This document shows, piece by piece, positions 25,889-36,120 of a DNA stretch of 64,000 nt. Both the position numbers and the translations under genes were made by a program. The stretch comes from Polyangiaceae bacterium (lineage in GTDB: Bacteria > Myxococcota_A > Polyangia > Polyangiales > Polyangiaceae). The number at the start of each line of letters is the position of its first letter. The stretch's first letter is position 1. Location of the stretch: assembly GCA_016715885.1 (NCBI GenBank), contig JADJXL010000028.1:868001-932000 (forward strand), given 5' to 3'. The notes under the pieces were generated by a model that had not been told where the DNA came from, did not search any database, and was given only the letters and a program-made list of their open reading frames with translations.

Positions 25889-28800
25889 ATGCCTTCCGTT
25901 CGCCGTCGTCCGCTCTGGCTCTTGCCCGCCCTACTTCTGGCATCCTCGTTCGGCCTCGTGTGCAGCAGCACCCCGACGACACCGACCACTTCACCGCAGC
26001 AGCCTCCGCCCCCCATTCTCATTGCACGTACGGCGGACGCTCCGGACAAACCTCTCGTATTTCCACCGGCGAAGACGCGAATTCCAAGATTGCCTCTCCG
26101 GAGTTACGATACCAATGGTTCGTCGGCCGATTTGAAGGTTACCACGCCGTCGCTCGATTCCGAGCGTACCTTTTCATTTCACGGCACGTCGTTCCGCATC
26201 ATCTTCAATCAACCGATTGCCAATGGCGCCACCGAAGCATCCCCCAAAAAGCCGGTACCCGCCGCAAAAGGAACGCTCGAGATCACGCCCACCGTCGAAG
26301 GTGAAGCTCGATGGATCGACGATCGAACGCTCGAATTCGTCGCCAAACGGCCATTCGATACGCAAGTGAAATACGAAGTCGCGCTCGCAGCGGTGAAAAC
26401 CCCCTCGGGCGCGACACTGGAAACGGCGTGGAAAGCACAATTCACGGCAACCCCGGGTGTGACGATCGCCGGAAAAGACCTCGGATACATTCCTGTCGTC
26501 GGAAAGCCGCGAAGTATTGCAATGCACCCGTCTTACACGACTTCGGATGTATCGTCTCGCGAAACGTTTGCCGTTCTTTACGACCAACCCATCGATTTGC
26601 CGACAGCCCGGTCGCTCGTATCGCTCGTCGACACGAAAAGCAATCGTCCCATTTCCGTCGTCGTGGATCATCCAAAGACGCCGACATTTCAAGGGATCAA
26701 AGTGGACCCACGATTCGTCGTGCTCGTACGTCCGGTCGCTCCGATTGCGGGAGGCACGGAGCTGCGCTTCGAAGCACGGGACGTCCGAGCGAAAACCAAA
26801 CGGTGGATCGACGTCACCGTGGCAATGCCCTTGGCGCTCGACGAAATTACTTGCGAATGGGTGTGGGACGACGACGGTCGAAATAAGCCGTGCTCGTTCG
26901 ACGACAATACCTTGTCGATGGCCGGCAGGGCAGTCCACGTCCGCTTCAATCATCGCATCGCGACGTCGGACGACAATCTGCGGAATCGAATCCGCATTTC
27001 GCCTGCCGTGCGAAACATGACGATTTACAATGAAACGTGGAGCAACGAGCTCGTCATTCGCGGTGACTTCGAGCCGTCGAAAAAGTACGATGTGACCATC
27101 GACGGATTGGCGGATCGGCACGGCAATCGTCTCGCCAAACCCATAGCGTTCCGCATTGACAAAGCGCCTCTTGCTGCGAGCGTATCGATGCCCGACGGCA
27201 ATTTGTGGCTCGATCCGGAGACGACGCGCAAGTTTGCGGTAACGACGCGAAACGTATCGGAAGCGACGCTGCTTGCGTGGCCCATTCCCGCAGGCGATCG
27301 AGCCGCCGAAGATGCGGCGCTCAAGCGCATGCGCGCCCGCGACCTGCCTTCGGACCGTGCTCCAATTCGCATTAGGATTCCGGTCAAGGTCGAACGAGAC
27401 AAACTCGTTACGACGCACGTGGATCTAACGCCTCATCTGACGGCTGGCCAAGCCTATCTCGCAACGGTCGAAGCAAGCGGTTTGGCATTTGGCTCGAAGC
27501 TCGTCAAAATGCCACGACACAGCGACGCGAGTAAACCCATCGTAACGCTTTTGCGCCCTGGCGACCATCGATCGCTCGCCGTGCATACGCGTGCCATGCC
27601 AAACGGAACCATCGTGCACGTGGCGCGTCTTGCGAGTGGTTTGCCGGTGCCAGGAGCTTCCGTGCGTTTGTCTGGGGACGAGGATTCATCCGCGATGCAA
27701 ACGGATAATTTTGGTATGGCGTTCTTGCCGTTCGATTTGCGAGATACCGATCGGCCAGCGCTCGACGTAAAAGCTGCCGACGCTGAATTGCGTTTGCCAC
27801 TCGGCAGCGCAGCCATTTCCAATCGCCAACTCTTCCCGGATCTCGGCGGTAGCGACGCACCTTCGTCGAGCCTCGGGCGGGCGTTCGTCCTGACCGACCG
27901 AGGCATCTATCGCCCCGGTTCGGCGGTTTTCGTCAAAGCAACGGTGCGAAAACCCGACGGAGCGTGGCTACGACCCGTGATCAATACGACCTTGCGCATG
28001 CGGGTGCTTGGACCCACCGAGGACGAAGTTTTCAATCAAACGCTGACCACGAATGACATGGGAAGCATCGCGACGACGGTGAATCTAGCGGCGGACGCGA
28101 AGATCGGCCGTCATCGCATACTATTGGAAACTCCGGAAAGCCAAGACGAGACATTGGCGCAAACGATGATCCAGGTGGCGGAATTCGAACCGCCTCGATT
28201 CGTCGTGGATGTCGATGCAAAAGCGGAAGAGAAAAACACGCTGCGGGCAAACGTGCGAGCTCGATACCTTTTTGGCGCGCCCATGGACAAGGCCAATGCA
28301 TCATGGACCGTGCGTCGGGACCCGGCGTCATTTCCGGACGGTCAGCTCACGGCCGCAGGGCTCGTATTTCGCAAAGCCCCTCGCTGGTACGACGACGATG
28401 ACAAACCTTGGTCGCGTGCCGGTGAAAATTCGTTATCGGCAGACGGAACGCTCACCATCGTACAATCGCTCGATTTGGCTGCGAACCTTGGACCTCAAAG
28501 GTTCACCGTCGAAGCAGACGTTTCGGACGCTTCGCATCGGCACATTGCGGGCAAAGGCAGCGTCGTGCTTCACCCGGCCAAACGCTACGCCGGCGTAAAG
28601 ATTGGAGCGTCCTGGTTTGGCGTGGGCGATCAAGTACCCGTCGAATTGGGCGTGATCGATACCGAGGGCAAACCCGTCGATGGTGCTGCCATTACAGCGA
28701 AACTCGAACGAATCGAATGGACAAACGTGAAGCGCCGCGGGCCCGGAGGTTCGATTGAATGGGATTGGACGGCTCGACACATCGAAGAAGGTAAGTGCTC

Positions 28801-31627
28801 GGTCACGAGCGCCAAGCAACCCGTCAAGTGCACGCTCGATATTCGGAAACCCGGAAGTTACGAAATCAAAGCAGAAGTCGACGGGCGAGCGGGAGGCAGT
28901 GCATCTTTGTGGGCTTACGGAAGCGAAGGGGAGGCGACACCTTCTGCACCGGAAAAACCTCACGTGCTCGATTTGACGGCCGACAAGAATAAGTACGCGC
29001 CGGGAGAAACCGCAAAAATCCTCGTACGAAATCCCTACCCCGAAGCCACGCTCATAACGACCGTGGAACAAGGACAGGTCTTGTCGAAAGAAGCGCGCCG
29101 AATCAAAGTGGGTGCGACGGTAATCGATGTTCCCCTCGCTGCAGAGCACGCGCCGTGGGTGCATGCGACCGTAACCCTCTTGCCCATTGGCGCAAAAGGA
29201 CGAAGCGTAGCGGATTATAAAATGGGTGCGGTGCGCTTGCCGGTATCGATGTCGGGCGCGCGTCTCGAAACGATGGTACGTAGCGCCAAACCTGAATACG
29301 CGCCAGGGGACGAAGCCGAAGTTGGCATTCTGGTGACCGACGGGGGCAAACCCGAAGCGGATTGCGAAGTGGCCCTGGCCGTCGTGGATGAAGGCGTCTT
29401 GCGATTGACGGATTTCCACCCGATCGATCCGGCCGTTGCATTGCGCCCCGGACGAGGTTTGTCCTTCCGCGTGCGTGATTCACGAAGCGACCTCGGAGAG
29501 CTCTTCGGTCGTAGCCATGTGGCCGGCGACGGCGGTGGCGTTGCCCTTTCGACGATTACGGAAGCTCGAAAGAAGTTCGTCGAAACGGCGCTTTTCCGGC
29601 CAGACGTGCGCACCGATCAAAATGGTCACGCGAGTGTGAAATTCAAGCTGCCGGATAACCTCACGGAATTCAGAATCATGGCCGTCGCGCTGAATCGCGA
29701 AGGCAAAGGCGCGCGCGCCGAATCGAGCTTCACGGTGAAAAAGCCCGTCATGCTCGTCCCCGTGGTGCCTCGATTTGCCCGTGTGGGCGACAAATTCGAA
29801 GCAGCAGCCATGCTCCACAACGAAACGACCGCGTCGCTTGCGGCCACGGTGCGCCTCGGCGACCGATCGCAATCGGTCACGGTGCCCGCAGGTGCAAAAA
29901 CCCGCGTTGGTTTCGCCATGGAACCGAAAACCGCCGGTGCGTTGCCGCTCCTTTTCACGGCGCAAGACGAATCCGGAAAAACGCTGGATCAAGTCGAAGC
30001 GAAACTTCCCGTGGGAGAACCGGGAATCGACGAGCACCCGCGCATCAGCGGCGCATTCAATCGTTCGCGCGAAATTCTGCTCGACGTCCCCCAAAGCGTC
30101 ATCGACCGCGGCGGCGCCATTTCGGTCAAGGTCGGACAACACCTCTGGCCCGAGCTCGGTAATCGTCTGGAATGGCTCCTTGGGTATCCTCATGGTTGCG
30201 TGGAACAGACGACATCCAGCACGCTGCCGCTGATTGCAGCACGAACGATTTTGCCACGAATTGGTTTGTCTCGCCTGTCGCAGGCAGAGCTCGACAGTCG
30301 CATTCGCATGGGTATCGCTCGCCTTGCCACGATGCGCACGGAAGACGGCGGTCTTGCGTATTGGCCCGGCGGAGACGAATCCAATGTGTATGGTACGGCA
30401 TATGCCATTCGCGCGGTCATTCTGGCGCAGAAAATTGGCGTGCAGCCGCCCTCCGGAATGCTCGACGGAATGAAACGTTTCCTCGCCGACCGAATGCTGG
30501 ACAGCAACACGCCGCCGGAAGTGTCGGCCGCCATTGCCGAAAGTCTCGCAGACGCCGGAAGCCTCGAAGCAAGCGCCGCGGACGCTCTTTACGATCGCCA
30601 CGAAGACCAAAGCATCTTTGGACTTTCCAGCCTCGCATTGGCTCTGTCGACGTTGCCAGGGCAAGAAGACCGAGTCAATCGTTTGCTCGATGCGATTGAA
30701 AAGGGATTCAACGCGGAAGGTGCGCTCACCAACGCGAAACGATTGAACGACTTTTCGTATTTCGGCTCGTACGACCGGACGCGCGCGCAGGCGACCATGA
30801 CGCTCGCACGACTGCGTCGCACATCGCCACTTCTACCAATCTTGCTGAGCCGCACGGCAAGCAGCATGGATTCGTACACGACGCAAGCGACCGCATATTC
30901 GCTCTTGGCCTTGAGCACGCACCTCGAAACGAGCACGGACGCAGGTGCACCAGTATCGGCGAAACTCGACGGACAAACGCTCGCCGTAACAAAAGACCTG
31001 GGATTCGGCAGCAAAGAATTCGCAATTCCCATTGGGCAGGTGAAGGGCAAGAAGGTAAAACTCGTTCTGGAAACCGAGAGCAACGAAGCCATGGGATACA
31101 CCATTGCAGCATCGTGGCAACGAACGATGTCGGCCGCGGATGCACCAAGCAAAACCCGAGGCGCTCATGGTCCTTCGGTGTATCGCGTCATCAGCGATCC
31201 GCGCGGTGGAGCGGTCGACTTGAGCAAAGTCAAAGCAGGAACCTTGCTACGCGTGGCACTTTATGCCCGATTGCCGGAGCTCGACGAAGAACGACGTGGT
31301 TACGTGGCCCTGACGGATCGATTGCCGGCAGGATTCGAGCCGGTCCAGCCGGATTTGGCGACGGTGGCCAGTGCCCCGGACATCGAAAATCATCACCCAT
31401 TCGCGAGTGCATTGCGGTGGAATTCTTCGGAAGCGAATCACATCGACATGCACGACGATCGCGTGAGCATTTACTTCGATCGGCCGTGGGGTGATTCCGT
31501 GGCGGCAACGTTCCTCGTCCGAGCGACGACGCCTGGAATATTTGCGCTGCCCGCCGCCGTTGGAGAATTGATGTACGAAGCCGATGGGCTTGGATACAGC
31601 GATGCTGGAGAGGTGACGATCCAATGA
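25889..31627 (+). CDS. Bacterial alpha-2-macroglobulin family lipoprotein
   Basis: About 1912 residues from the ATG at 25889 (an in-frame ATG also lies at 25856). The N-terminus MPSVRRRPLWLLPALLLASS leads to the lipobox FGLVC, then a Thr/Pro linker. A long series of macroglobulin and bait-region-like beta domains follows. The thioester motif GCVEQ is intact (Cys about 1437, in YPHGCVEQTTS), followed by the alpha-alpha toroid domain (LATMRTEDGGLAYWPGGDES). Bacterial macroglobulins of this type trap attacking proteases by covalent linkage in the periplasm. It overlaps the penicillin-binding protein 1C gene by four bases, the classic YfhM-PbpC pairing, proposed to guard the wall during repair. 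Confidence 0.92.
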   Translation: MPSVRRRPLWLLPALLLASSFGLVCSSTPTTPTTSPQQPPPPILIARTADAPDKPLVFPPAKTRIPRLPLRSYDTNGSSADLKVTTPSLDSERTFSFHGTSFRIIFNQPIANGATEASPKKPVPAAKGTLEITPTVEGEARWIDDRTLEFVAKRPFDTQVKYEVALAAVKTPSGATLETAWKAQFTATPGVTIAGKDLGYIPVVGKPRSIAMHPSYTTSDVSSRETFAVLYDQPIDLPTARSLVSLVDTKSNRPISVVVDHPKTPTFQGIKVDPRFVVLVRPVAPIAGGTELRFEARDVRAKTKRWIDVTVAMPLALDEITCEWVWDDDGRNKPCSFDDNTLSMAGRAVHVRFNHRIATSDDNLRNRIRISPAVRNMTIYNETWSNELVIRGDFEPSKKYDVTIDGLADRHGNRLAKPIAFRIDKAPLAASVSMPDGNLWLDPETTRKFAVTTRNVSEATLLAWPIPAGDRAAEDAALKRMRARDLPSDRAPIRIRIPVKVERDKLVTTHVDLTPHLTAGQAYLATVEASGLAFGSKLVKMPRHSDASKPIVTLLRPGDHRSLAVHTRAMPNGTIVHVARLASGLPVPGASVRLSGDEDSSAMQTDNFGMAFLPFDLRDTDRPALDVKAADAELRLPLGSAAISNRQLFPDLGGSDAPSSSLGRAFVLTDRGIYRPGSAVFVKATVRKPDGAWLRPVINTTLRMRVLGPTEDEVFNQTLTTNDMGSIATTVNLAADAKIGRHRILLETPESQDETLAQTMIQVAEFEPPRFVVDVDAKAEEKNTLRANVRARYLFGAPMDKANASWTVRRDPASFPDGQLTAAGLVFRKAPRWYDDDDKPWSRAGENSLSADGTLTIVQSLDLAANLGPQRFTVEADVSDASHRHIAGKGSVVLHPAKRYAGVKIGASWFGVGDQVPVELGVIDTEGKPVDGAAITAKLERIEWTNVKRRGPGGSIEWDWTARHIEEGKCSVTSAKQPVKCTLDIRKPGSYEIKAEVDGRAGGSASLWAYGSEGEATPSAPEKPHVLDLTADKNKYAPGETAKILVRNPYPEATLITTVEQGQVLSKEARRIKVGATVIDVPLAAEHAPWVHATVTLLPIGAKGRSVADYKMGAVRLPVSMSGARLETMVRSAKPEYAPGDEAEVGILVTDGGKPEADCEVALAVVDEGVLRLTDFHPIDPAVALRPGRGLSFRVRDSRSDLGELFGRSHVAGDGGGVALSTITEARKKFVETALFRPDVRTDQNGHASVKFKLPDNLTEFRIMAVALNREGKGARAESSFTVKKPVMLVPVVPRFARVGDKFEAAAMLHNETTASLAATVRLGDRSQSVTVPAGAKTRVGFAMEPKTAGALPLLFTAQDESGKTLDQVEAKLPVGEPGIDEHPRISGAFNRSREILLDVPQSVIDRGGAISVKVGQHLWPELGNRLEWLLGYPHGCVEQTTSSTLPLIAARTILPRIGLSRLSQAELDSRIRMGIARLATMRTEDGGLAYWPGGDESNVYGTAYAIRAVILAQKIGVQPPSGMLDGMKRFLADRMLDSNTPPEVSAAIAESLADAGSLEASAADALYDRHEDQSIFGLSSLALALSTLPGQEDRVNRLLDAIEKGFNAEGALTNAKRLNDFSYFGSYDRTRAQATMTLARLRRTSPLLPILLSRTASSMDSYTTQATAYSLLALSTHLETSTDAGAPVSAKLDGQTLAVTKDLGFGSKEFAIPIGQVKGKKVKLVLETESNEAMGYTIAASWQRTMSAADAPSKTRGAHGPSVYRVISDPRGGAVDLSKVKAGTLLRVALYARLPELDEERRGYVALTDRLPAGFEPVQPDLATVASAPDIENHHPFASALRWNSSEANHIDMHDDRVSIYFDRPWGDSVAATFLVRATTPGIFALPAAVGELMYEADGLGYSDAGEVTIQ

Positions 31628-34053
31628 CGCCGACGCGCAAAAAGCAATTGCGAATCGCCGCCGCGGCGCTCGGAACAGTGACACTCGCGACCTGCGCGCT
31701 GACCATGATGGAACATACGCGGGCTCGAGCGGGCGAACCGTCGGCAGAGCTCGCCGAGCAATGGCACGAAGGGCATCGAATCGAGGATCGCAATGGCAAG
31801 CTTCTGCGCGAAGTCGTTTCCGAAAATGATTTGCGCGGGCGCCCGATTTCGCTGTCTGAAATGGGCGACCGAATCATCGTCACGACGCTCGTGAGCGAAG
31901 ACAAGCGTTTCTTCGAACACGATGGCGTGGATGGATTCGCGATTGCGCGAGCGATTGGTCAAAATGTGAAGGGCACGCGGCTCGTAAGTGGAGCGAGCAC
32001 CATCACGCAGCAGCTCGTCAAATTGCTCGATGGCGAGGGAAAACCAGAAAAACGCACGCTGTGGCGGAAACTCGTCGAAGCGGCTCGCGCCCAAAACCTC
32101 GAAAAAGTCGCGGACAAACAGACCATTTTGGAGGCTTACTTGAACCGGCTCGATTATGGGCATGGTTTGTCCGGGCCGGAGGCCGCAGCGCGAGGATACT
32201 TTGGGGTCGCGGCACGCGACTTGAGCTTTGCACAAGCTGCGTATCTAGCGGTGTTGCCGCGCGCGCCTTCCTTCTTGGATCCGTACCATCATCACGATCG
32301 CGTGCTTTTGCGTCAACGTGCGCTGCTCGAATCCTTGCATGAAACGGGTATCTTGACCGATGCGGATCTCAGCCGAACGTTGGCAGAGCCCATCAAAGTA
32401 CGACCGCTCCATCGACCGTTTCACGCACCACACTTCGTCAATGCCGTTCTTGCCGAAACGGTTCCCAGTGGGGAACGTGGTCATGGCGTAACTCGCACGA
32501 CGCTCGATTTTCAGCTTCAAAAGGACGTCGAAGGGCTCGTCCGCACGCACCTCGCGTCGCTCGAAGGGTTTGGCGCAACGAACGCTGCCGTGGTCGTCGT
32601 GGACAATGCGACAGGCGATGTATTGTCGTGGGTGGGAAGTGGTTCGTTTTGGGACGAAGCCATTTCGGGACAAGTCGATATGGTGCGCGCTCGAAGGCAG
32701 CCCGGATCGACACTGAAACCATTCGTTTATGCGCTCGCATTTGCCGATGGTCACAGTGCAGCGGAGCCATTGGCGGATGTGCCCACGCACTTTTCGCAAA
32801 CGGGTGGAACGTACGCGCCGGGCAATTTCGATGGAACGTTCGAAGGCCCCATCAGCGCCCGGGAAGCACTCGCAGGAAGCTTGAATGTGCCCGTCGTGCG
32901 GCTCGCCGCCGAAATCGGTGAAAACCGCGTGCTCGATGCACTGCTTGCATTGGGCTTTTCGAGCTTGGACAAGGATGCGAGCCATTATGGCTTGGCGCTC
33001 GCGCTTGGCGCTGGTGAGGTCACGCTTCGTGAATTGGCGGGCGCGTATGTCACGCTCGCGCGCGGGGGCGAGCCAATGCCAATGCGCTTGGTGCATCATG
33101 GCGATGCGACGCCGGTCCCAGGGGAACGCCTCATGGATTCGTCGATTGCGGCACTCGTTACGGAATCGCTATCGGATCCGCTCGCTCGCGTGCGCGGGCT
33201 TCACGGTCGAGGTCCCTTCGACATAGGTTTTCCCGTGGCCGTAAAAACCGGCACGAGCTCGGGCTACCGAGATACTTGGTGTGCGGGATATACGCACGAA
33301 CGTACGGTCGCAGTTTGGCTGGGCAATACAAAAGGAGCACCGACGCAAAAATTGACGGGCGCAACCGGCGCTGGCCCGCTCTTCGCCGACGTCATGCGGC
33401 GAAGCATGGACGACGTGCCTATGCGAGCGCCGCTTTGGAATGCCGACGACCTCGAAATGGCCGAGGTTTGTCCGCTATCGGGAAAGCGTCCGGGTCCCGC
33501 ATGCGTGGACCATGCGCCGCGCCACTTCATTCGGGGCAAAGCACCCACGGAATCATGCGACATGCATGTGCGAGCCACTGCGCGCATTATCGATCATCCA
33601 GGCGAATCTCCGTTCGTTTGCGACCCGGCGGGCGGCGGGTCGATCGTGGTATTGCCGAAAGAATACGACAACTTTTTGGCTTCCCTGCCGCTTGGAGCAC
33701 CGGGGCGTGATACGCATGGGTTGCCATGGATGTCGAAATCGAGCGTTCCGGGGTGCGGGACGACGACGGCCGAATCAATACGAATCGACGGAATCGCTGA
33801 CGGAAGCGTTTTCGTATACGACGACTCGAACGCGCACATGTTGACGGTCGGGGCATCCATCGTTGGCGGCTCGGCTGATCAGCGCATTGTCAACGAAGTC
33901 GAATTCGTGGTCGATGGCAAAGTCATTGGCCGCTCCCGAGCGCCATTTCGTGTCAGCTATCGGCTCGAGCCAGGCGATCATGAATTGGTGGTGCGGCCTT
34001 CGGACGCGCATGCGCCCGTGCACCGTGCGGTCACAAGATTTTCGGTGCGATGA
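31624..34053 (+). CDS. pbpC: Penicillin-binding protein 1C (bifunctional)
   Basis: An 809-residue class A penicillin-binding protein. An N-terminal membrane anchor is followed by the GT51 glycosyltransferase domain with SEDKRFFEHDGVD and SGASTITQQLVKLL. The transpeptidase domain has the three catalytic motifs: S362-TLK in QPGSTLKPF, S419-LN in AGSLNVP and K541-TG in VKTGTSSGY. The C-terminal ~90 residues form the extra beta domain typical of PBP1C (from SVFVYDDSNAHMLTV to the end). It makes and crosslinks peptidoglycan in the periplasm. The ATG overlaps the stop of the macroglobulin gene (ATGA), so the two are translationally coupled. Confidence 0.94.
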   Translation: MTPTRKKQLRIAAAALGTVTLATCALTMMEHTRARAGEPSAELAEQWHEGHRIEDRNGKLLREVVSENDLRGRPISLSEMGDRIIVTTLVSEDKRFFEHDGVDGFAIARAIGQNVKGTRLVSGASTITQQLVKLLDGEGKPEKRTLWRKLVEAARAQNLEKVADKQTILEAYLNRLDYGHGLSGPEAAARGYFGVAARDLSFAQAAYLAVLPRAPSFLDPYHHHDRVLLRQRALLESLHETGILTDADLSRTLAEPIKVRPLHRPFHAPHFVNAVLAETVPSGERGHGVTRTTLDFQLQKDVEGLVRTHLASLEGFGATNAAVVVVDNATGDVLSWVGSGSFWDEAISGQVDMVRARRQPGSTLKPFVYALAFADGHSAAEPLADVPTHFSQTGGTYAPGNFDGTFEGPISAREALAGSLNVPVVRLAAEIGENRVLDALLALGFSSLDKDASHYGLALALGAGEVTLRELAGAYVTLARGGEPMPMRLVHHGDATPVPGERLMDSSIAALVTESLSDPLARVRGLHGRGPFDIGFPVAVKTGTSSGYRDTWCAGYTHERTVAVWLGNTKGAPTQKLTGATGAGPLFADVMRRSMDDVPMRAPLWNADDLEMAEVCPLSGKRPGPACVDHAPRHFIRGKAPTESCDMHVRATARIIDHPGESPFVCDPAGGGSIVVLPKEYDNFLASLPLGAPGRDTHGLPWMSKSSVPGCGTTTAESIRIDGIADGSVFVYDDSNAHMLTVGASIVGGSADQRIVNEVEFVVDGKVIGRSRAPFRVSYRLEPGDHELVVRPSDAHAPVHRAVTRFSVR

Positions 34054-34092
34054 TTCTCGGATTCCCGTGGGGTGGACACACGCTCACCGGAG

Positions 34093-34878
34093 CTAATCGG
34101 GGATTTGGGGCGAATTGGGCCAAGTGATGCCCACCTCCTGAAGCCTCCGCTGGACGGCGAGCAGTTTCTCGGGATCCGGCTCGCGGACGATGAGCGTCGC
34201 AAGTTCGTCCGGCGTCAGCTCCGTGGGGCCACGCAGCCTCCGATCGACCACCGCGTCGATGATCGCGTTGAAGTGAACGTCTTCGGGGCGGGTGTAGTCG
34301 ACCACGATCGCCCCGGGGCGCGGATCACAATCCAGCGGCAGCAGCCGCCCATTGTGGAGCAAGCCCCACGCGGCCAGCCGCTCGGTGCCCCAGGCCAGCG
34401 TCAAATCGTCGGCGAGGAAGAGCGTGCCTCCTCCACGATCGCCGTAGAGCCAGAAGCCTGCGCCCGCCAGCTTCTCCCCATGATTTCCCACTACGAGCAT
34501 CCCGACGGCCATGACGAACGCGGGCTCCAACTCCCCGGGAAGCCCTGGCACGGCCCCGCGCACATCGTCCGGACCACCCGTCACCGCGTCGACCGGGAGG
34601 TCGAGCTGCTCGATCGGACCGAGGCCCAGGTCGAACCCGAGGCCGACGACGCCCGCCTCGGTCCACGCGACGACCTCGTAGTCCCCGCAGCCGTCATCAT
34701 TGAGGAGGGCACCCGCGTTGAGATCGCCTGTCCACCACGCGATCTCGGCGGCTGGCATCCACAGGCCATTCGGGAGGTCCGCGAACCAGCTTTCGACGTA
34801 GGCACGCAGCGCGGCGCGCACGATGGCGTCTCGGTCGAAGACCAGGCACCCGAAGAGAGGGGTGGTGCGTTCGATCAT
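34093..34878 (-). CDS. Hypothetical 261-aa acidic protein beside cassette A
   Basis: A 261-residue, strongly acidic protein with no signal peptide or membrane segment. It is rich in Gly, Trp, Asp and Leu (WMPAAEIAWWTGDLNAGALL, FVMAVGMLVVGNHGE). The gene is visibly GC-richer than its neighbours, with nearly all third positions G or C, which suggests a separate origin. It is the last same-strand gene after cassette A (helical protein, lipoprotein, small protein), separated from it by 64 bases holding a perfect 10-bp inverted repeat. Position and acidity resemble immunity proteins of polymorphic toxin loci, but no immunity family was recognised. The function is open. Confidence 0.65.
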   Translation of the reverse strand: MIERTTPLFGCLVFDRDAIVRAALRAYVESWFADLPNGLWMPAAEIAWWTGDLNAGALLNDDGCGDYEVVAWTEAGVVGLGFDLGLGPIEQLDLPVDAVTGGPDDVRGAVPGLPGELEPAFVMAVGMLVVGNHGEKLAGAGFWLYGDRGGGTLFLADDLTLAWGTERLAAWGLLHNGRLLPLDCDPRPGAIVVDYTRPEDVHFNAIIDAVVDRRLRGPTELTPDELATLIVREPDPEKLLAVQRRLQEVGITWPNSPQIPD

Positions 34879-34890
34879 CGGCCGCGCCTA

Positions 34891-34920
34891 GACCACATTG
34901 GTCGTGGTGTCAATGTGGTC
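34891..34920. other. Perfect 10-bp inverted repeat upstream of the 261-aa gene
   Basis: GACCACATTG (34891-34900) and CAATGTGGTC (34911-34920) are exact inverted copies around a 10-base spacer. They lie just upstream of the 261-aa gene (start 34878, minus) and just downstream of the small cassette protein. Symmetry and position suit an operator for a dimeric regulator; a terminator is less likely since no T-run follows. Confidence 0.5.
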
Positions 34921-34942
34921 GTGACAAACGAGCCCCGCCACG

Positions 34943-35164
34943 TCATTGCGGCTTCATTTCCTCCGGTTCGAGGTCGGGATGGTCGTGAAAAATGGGCCAC
35001 ATGATCTCTGTATACATTTCGCCCATAATGGTGCCGACGGCCGTCCGGTAGTCGATGAATTCCTCCTCGCTGCACGTATCTTTCACGAGTTGGACCGATC
35101 GATCCAGCTTGCCCGAGTATTCCAGCATGAGTGCCAGTATTTCCGTTGCTATTTCTCGCTGCAT
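34943..35164 (-). CDS. Small PDLEP-motif protein, cassette A
   Basis: A 73-residue protein with a good ribosome site (AAGGAA, about 8 bases before the ATG). It is probably all-helical and ends WPIFHDHPDLEPEEMKPQ. The protein at 52488-52730 has the same pattern: a helical N-terminus, an acidic middle and YPIYHEYPDLEPPSP near the end. In both loci this small gene directly follows a six-cysteine lipoprotein (18 bases here, 2 bases there). No signal peptide is present. The constant order suggests it serves the lipoprotein, for example as chaperone or immunity partner. No named family was recognised. Confidence 0.75.
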   Translation of the reverse strand: MQREIATEILALMLEYSGKLDRSVQLVKDTCSEEEFIDYRTAVGTIMGEMYTEIMWPIFHDHPDLEPEEMKPQ

Positions 35165-35182
35165 GATGTTTCCTTATTACGG

Positions 35183-35917
35183 TCACGGGTTGTAAAAGCA
35201 CCCCGCGGCCTCCATGCATTCACGAAGGCATCGATGAAATGGGATTCCATGGAGTCTTCCTGTCGGCAGGGTAGACTTTGTACATGATGCGATGCACTGT
35301 TCCTTCACTTTGCGACATCTTTCGCTGAGTTTGGTGACTGCTAGCACGGCGAGCCCTCCCATCACCTCCACCGTCACCGCGTAGATAACCATGCGCCCCC
35401 CATGCGCCGCAACGAATTCCGCTAGCGCAGACCCGAGCTCAACCAACACGATCGGATTGCCGATTTCATTACCTCTCGGTACTATTTGCCCGTTCGCCAT
35501 CCCAATCGTTTCCTCCCCACGCAATTGTCGTAACGACCCAGGGAGTGCCATGTCGCGCAACGCGATGCGCGTGCACGCCGCAAGATCCGGCGCGCTGTCC
35601 GGGATGCCTCCAACCACGATGTCTTGCTTTCGACCCTCCTGGTCCACCTGCACTTTCGCTTCTACTCGATATGGCTGCGGTTCCAGTTGGGAAGCATGTT
35701 CTTCAACACACGCCTGCAACCGCTCGACCGTGATGTCAGGAAGGAGATGACGCGCGTTCTGATGCTGCTCACGATATCGTAATGGAGCCGTCTCAATGGA
35801 GCCCGCGCATCCGAACGGTACAAATGCCAGCATGAGGCATGCCGCAACACCTATCACGGACATCCAACTCAGGGCCATCCGCATCATGTTCACTATCGCA
35901 TGTTTCATCCAAAGCAT
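35183..35917 (-). CDS. Lipoprotein with six-cysteine (twin CX3C) C-terminus, cassette A
   Basis: About 244 residues. I set the start at the ATG at 35917 because GAGGAG lies 8 bases upstream. A signal peptide ends in the lipobox VPFGC (near residue 40). Residues of about 55-140 resemble the myxobacterial AgmX/TonB-like C-terminal domain: a cysteine in LQACVEEH, a strand pair, then a second cysteine in LAACTRIAL. A hydrophobic stretch follows (MVIYAVTVEVMGGLAVLAV). The C-terminus has cysteines spaced C-x6-C-x3-C-x17-C-x3-C-x5-C, ending FHRCLRECMEAAGC. The lipoprotein at 51793-52485 shares the whole layout. It is likely exported and disulfide-bonded; function unknown. Confidence 0.75.
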   Translation of the reverse strand: MLWMKHAIVNMMRMALSWMSVIGVAACLMLAFVPFGCAGSIETAPLRYREQHQNARHLLPDITVERLQACVEEHASQLEPQPYRVEAKVQVDQEGRKQDIVVGGIPDSAPDLAACTRIALRDMALPGSLRQLRGEETIGMANGQIVPRGNEIGNPIVLVELGSALAEFVAAHGGRMVIYAVTVEVMGGLAVLAVTKLSERCRKVKEQCIASCTKSTLPTGRLHGIPFHRCLRECMEAAGCFYNP

Positions 35918-36120
35918 CGTTGCTCTCCTCAAGGTATTCGTCCATGCTTTGTGTTCGGTCAAATTTTCAGCATGATCGAATGGTGTCTCTTCATTGCTTG
36001 CATGAAGCAATGAATCGCACATAGGGCGGCTGTTCTGCAAGGGAAAGCGCTTCAGAGGCTCACGATACGGCAATCACCGACGCTCGTGGATCGAAGCATT
36101 TGGAATTGCGACGCAATCGC

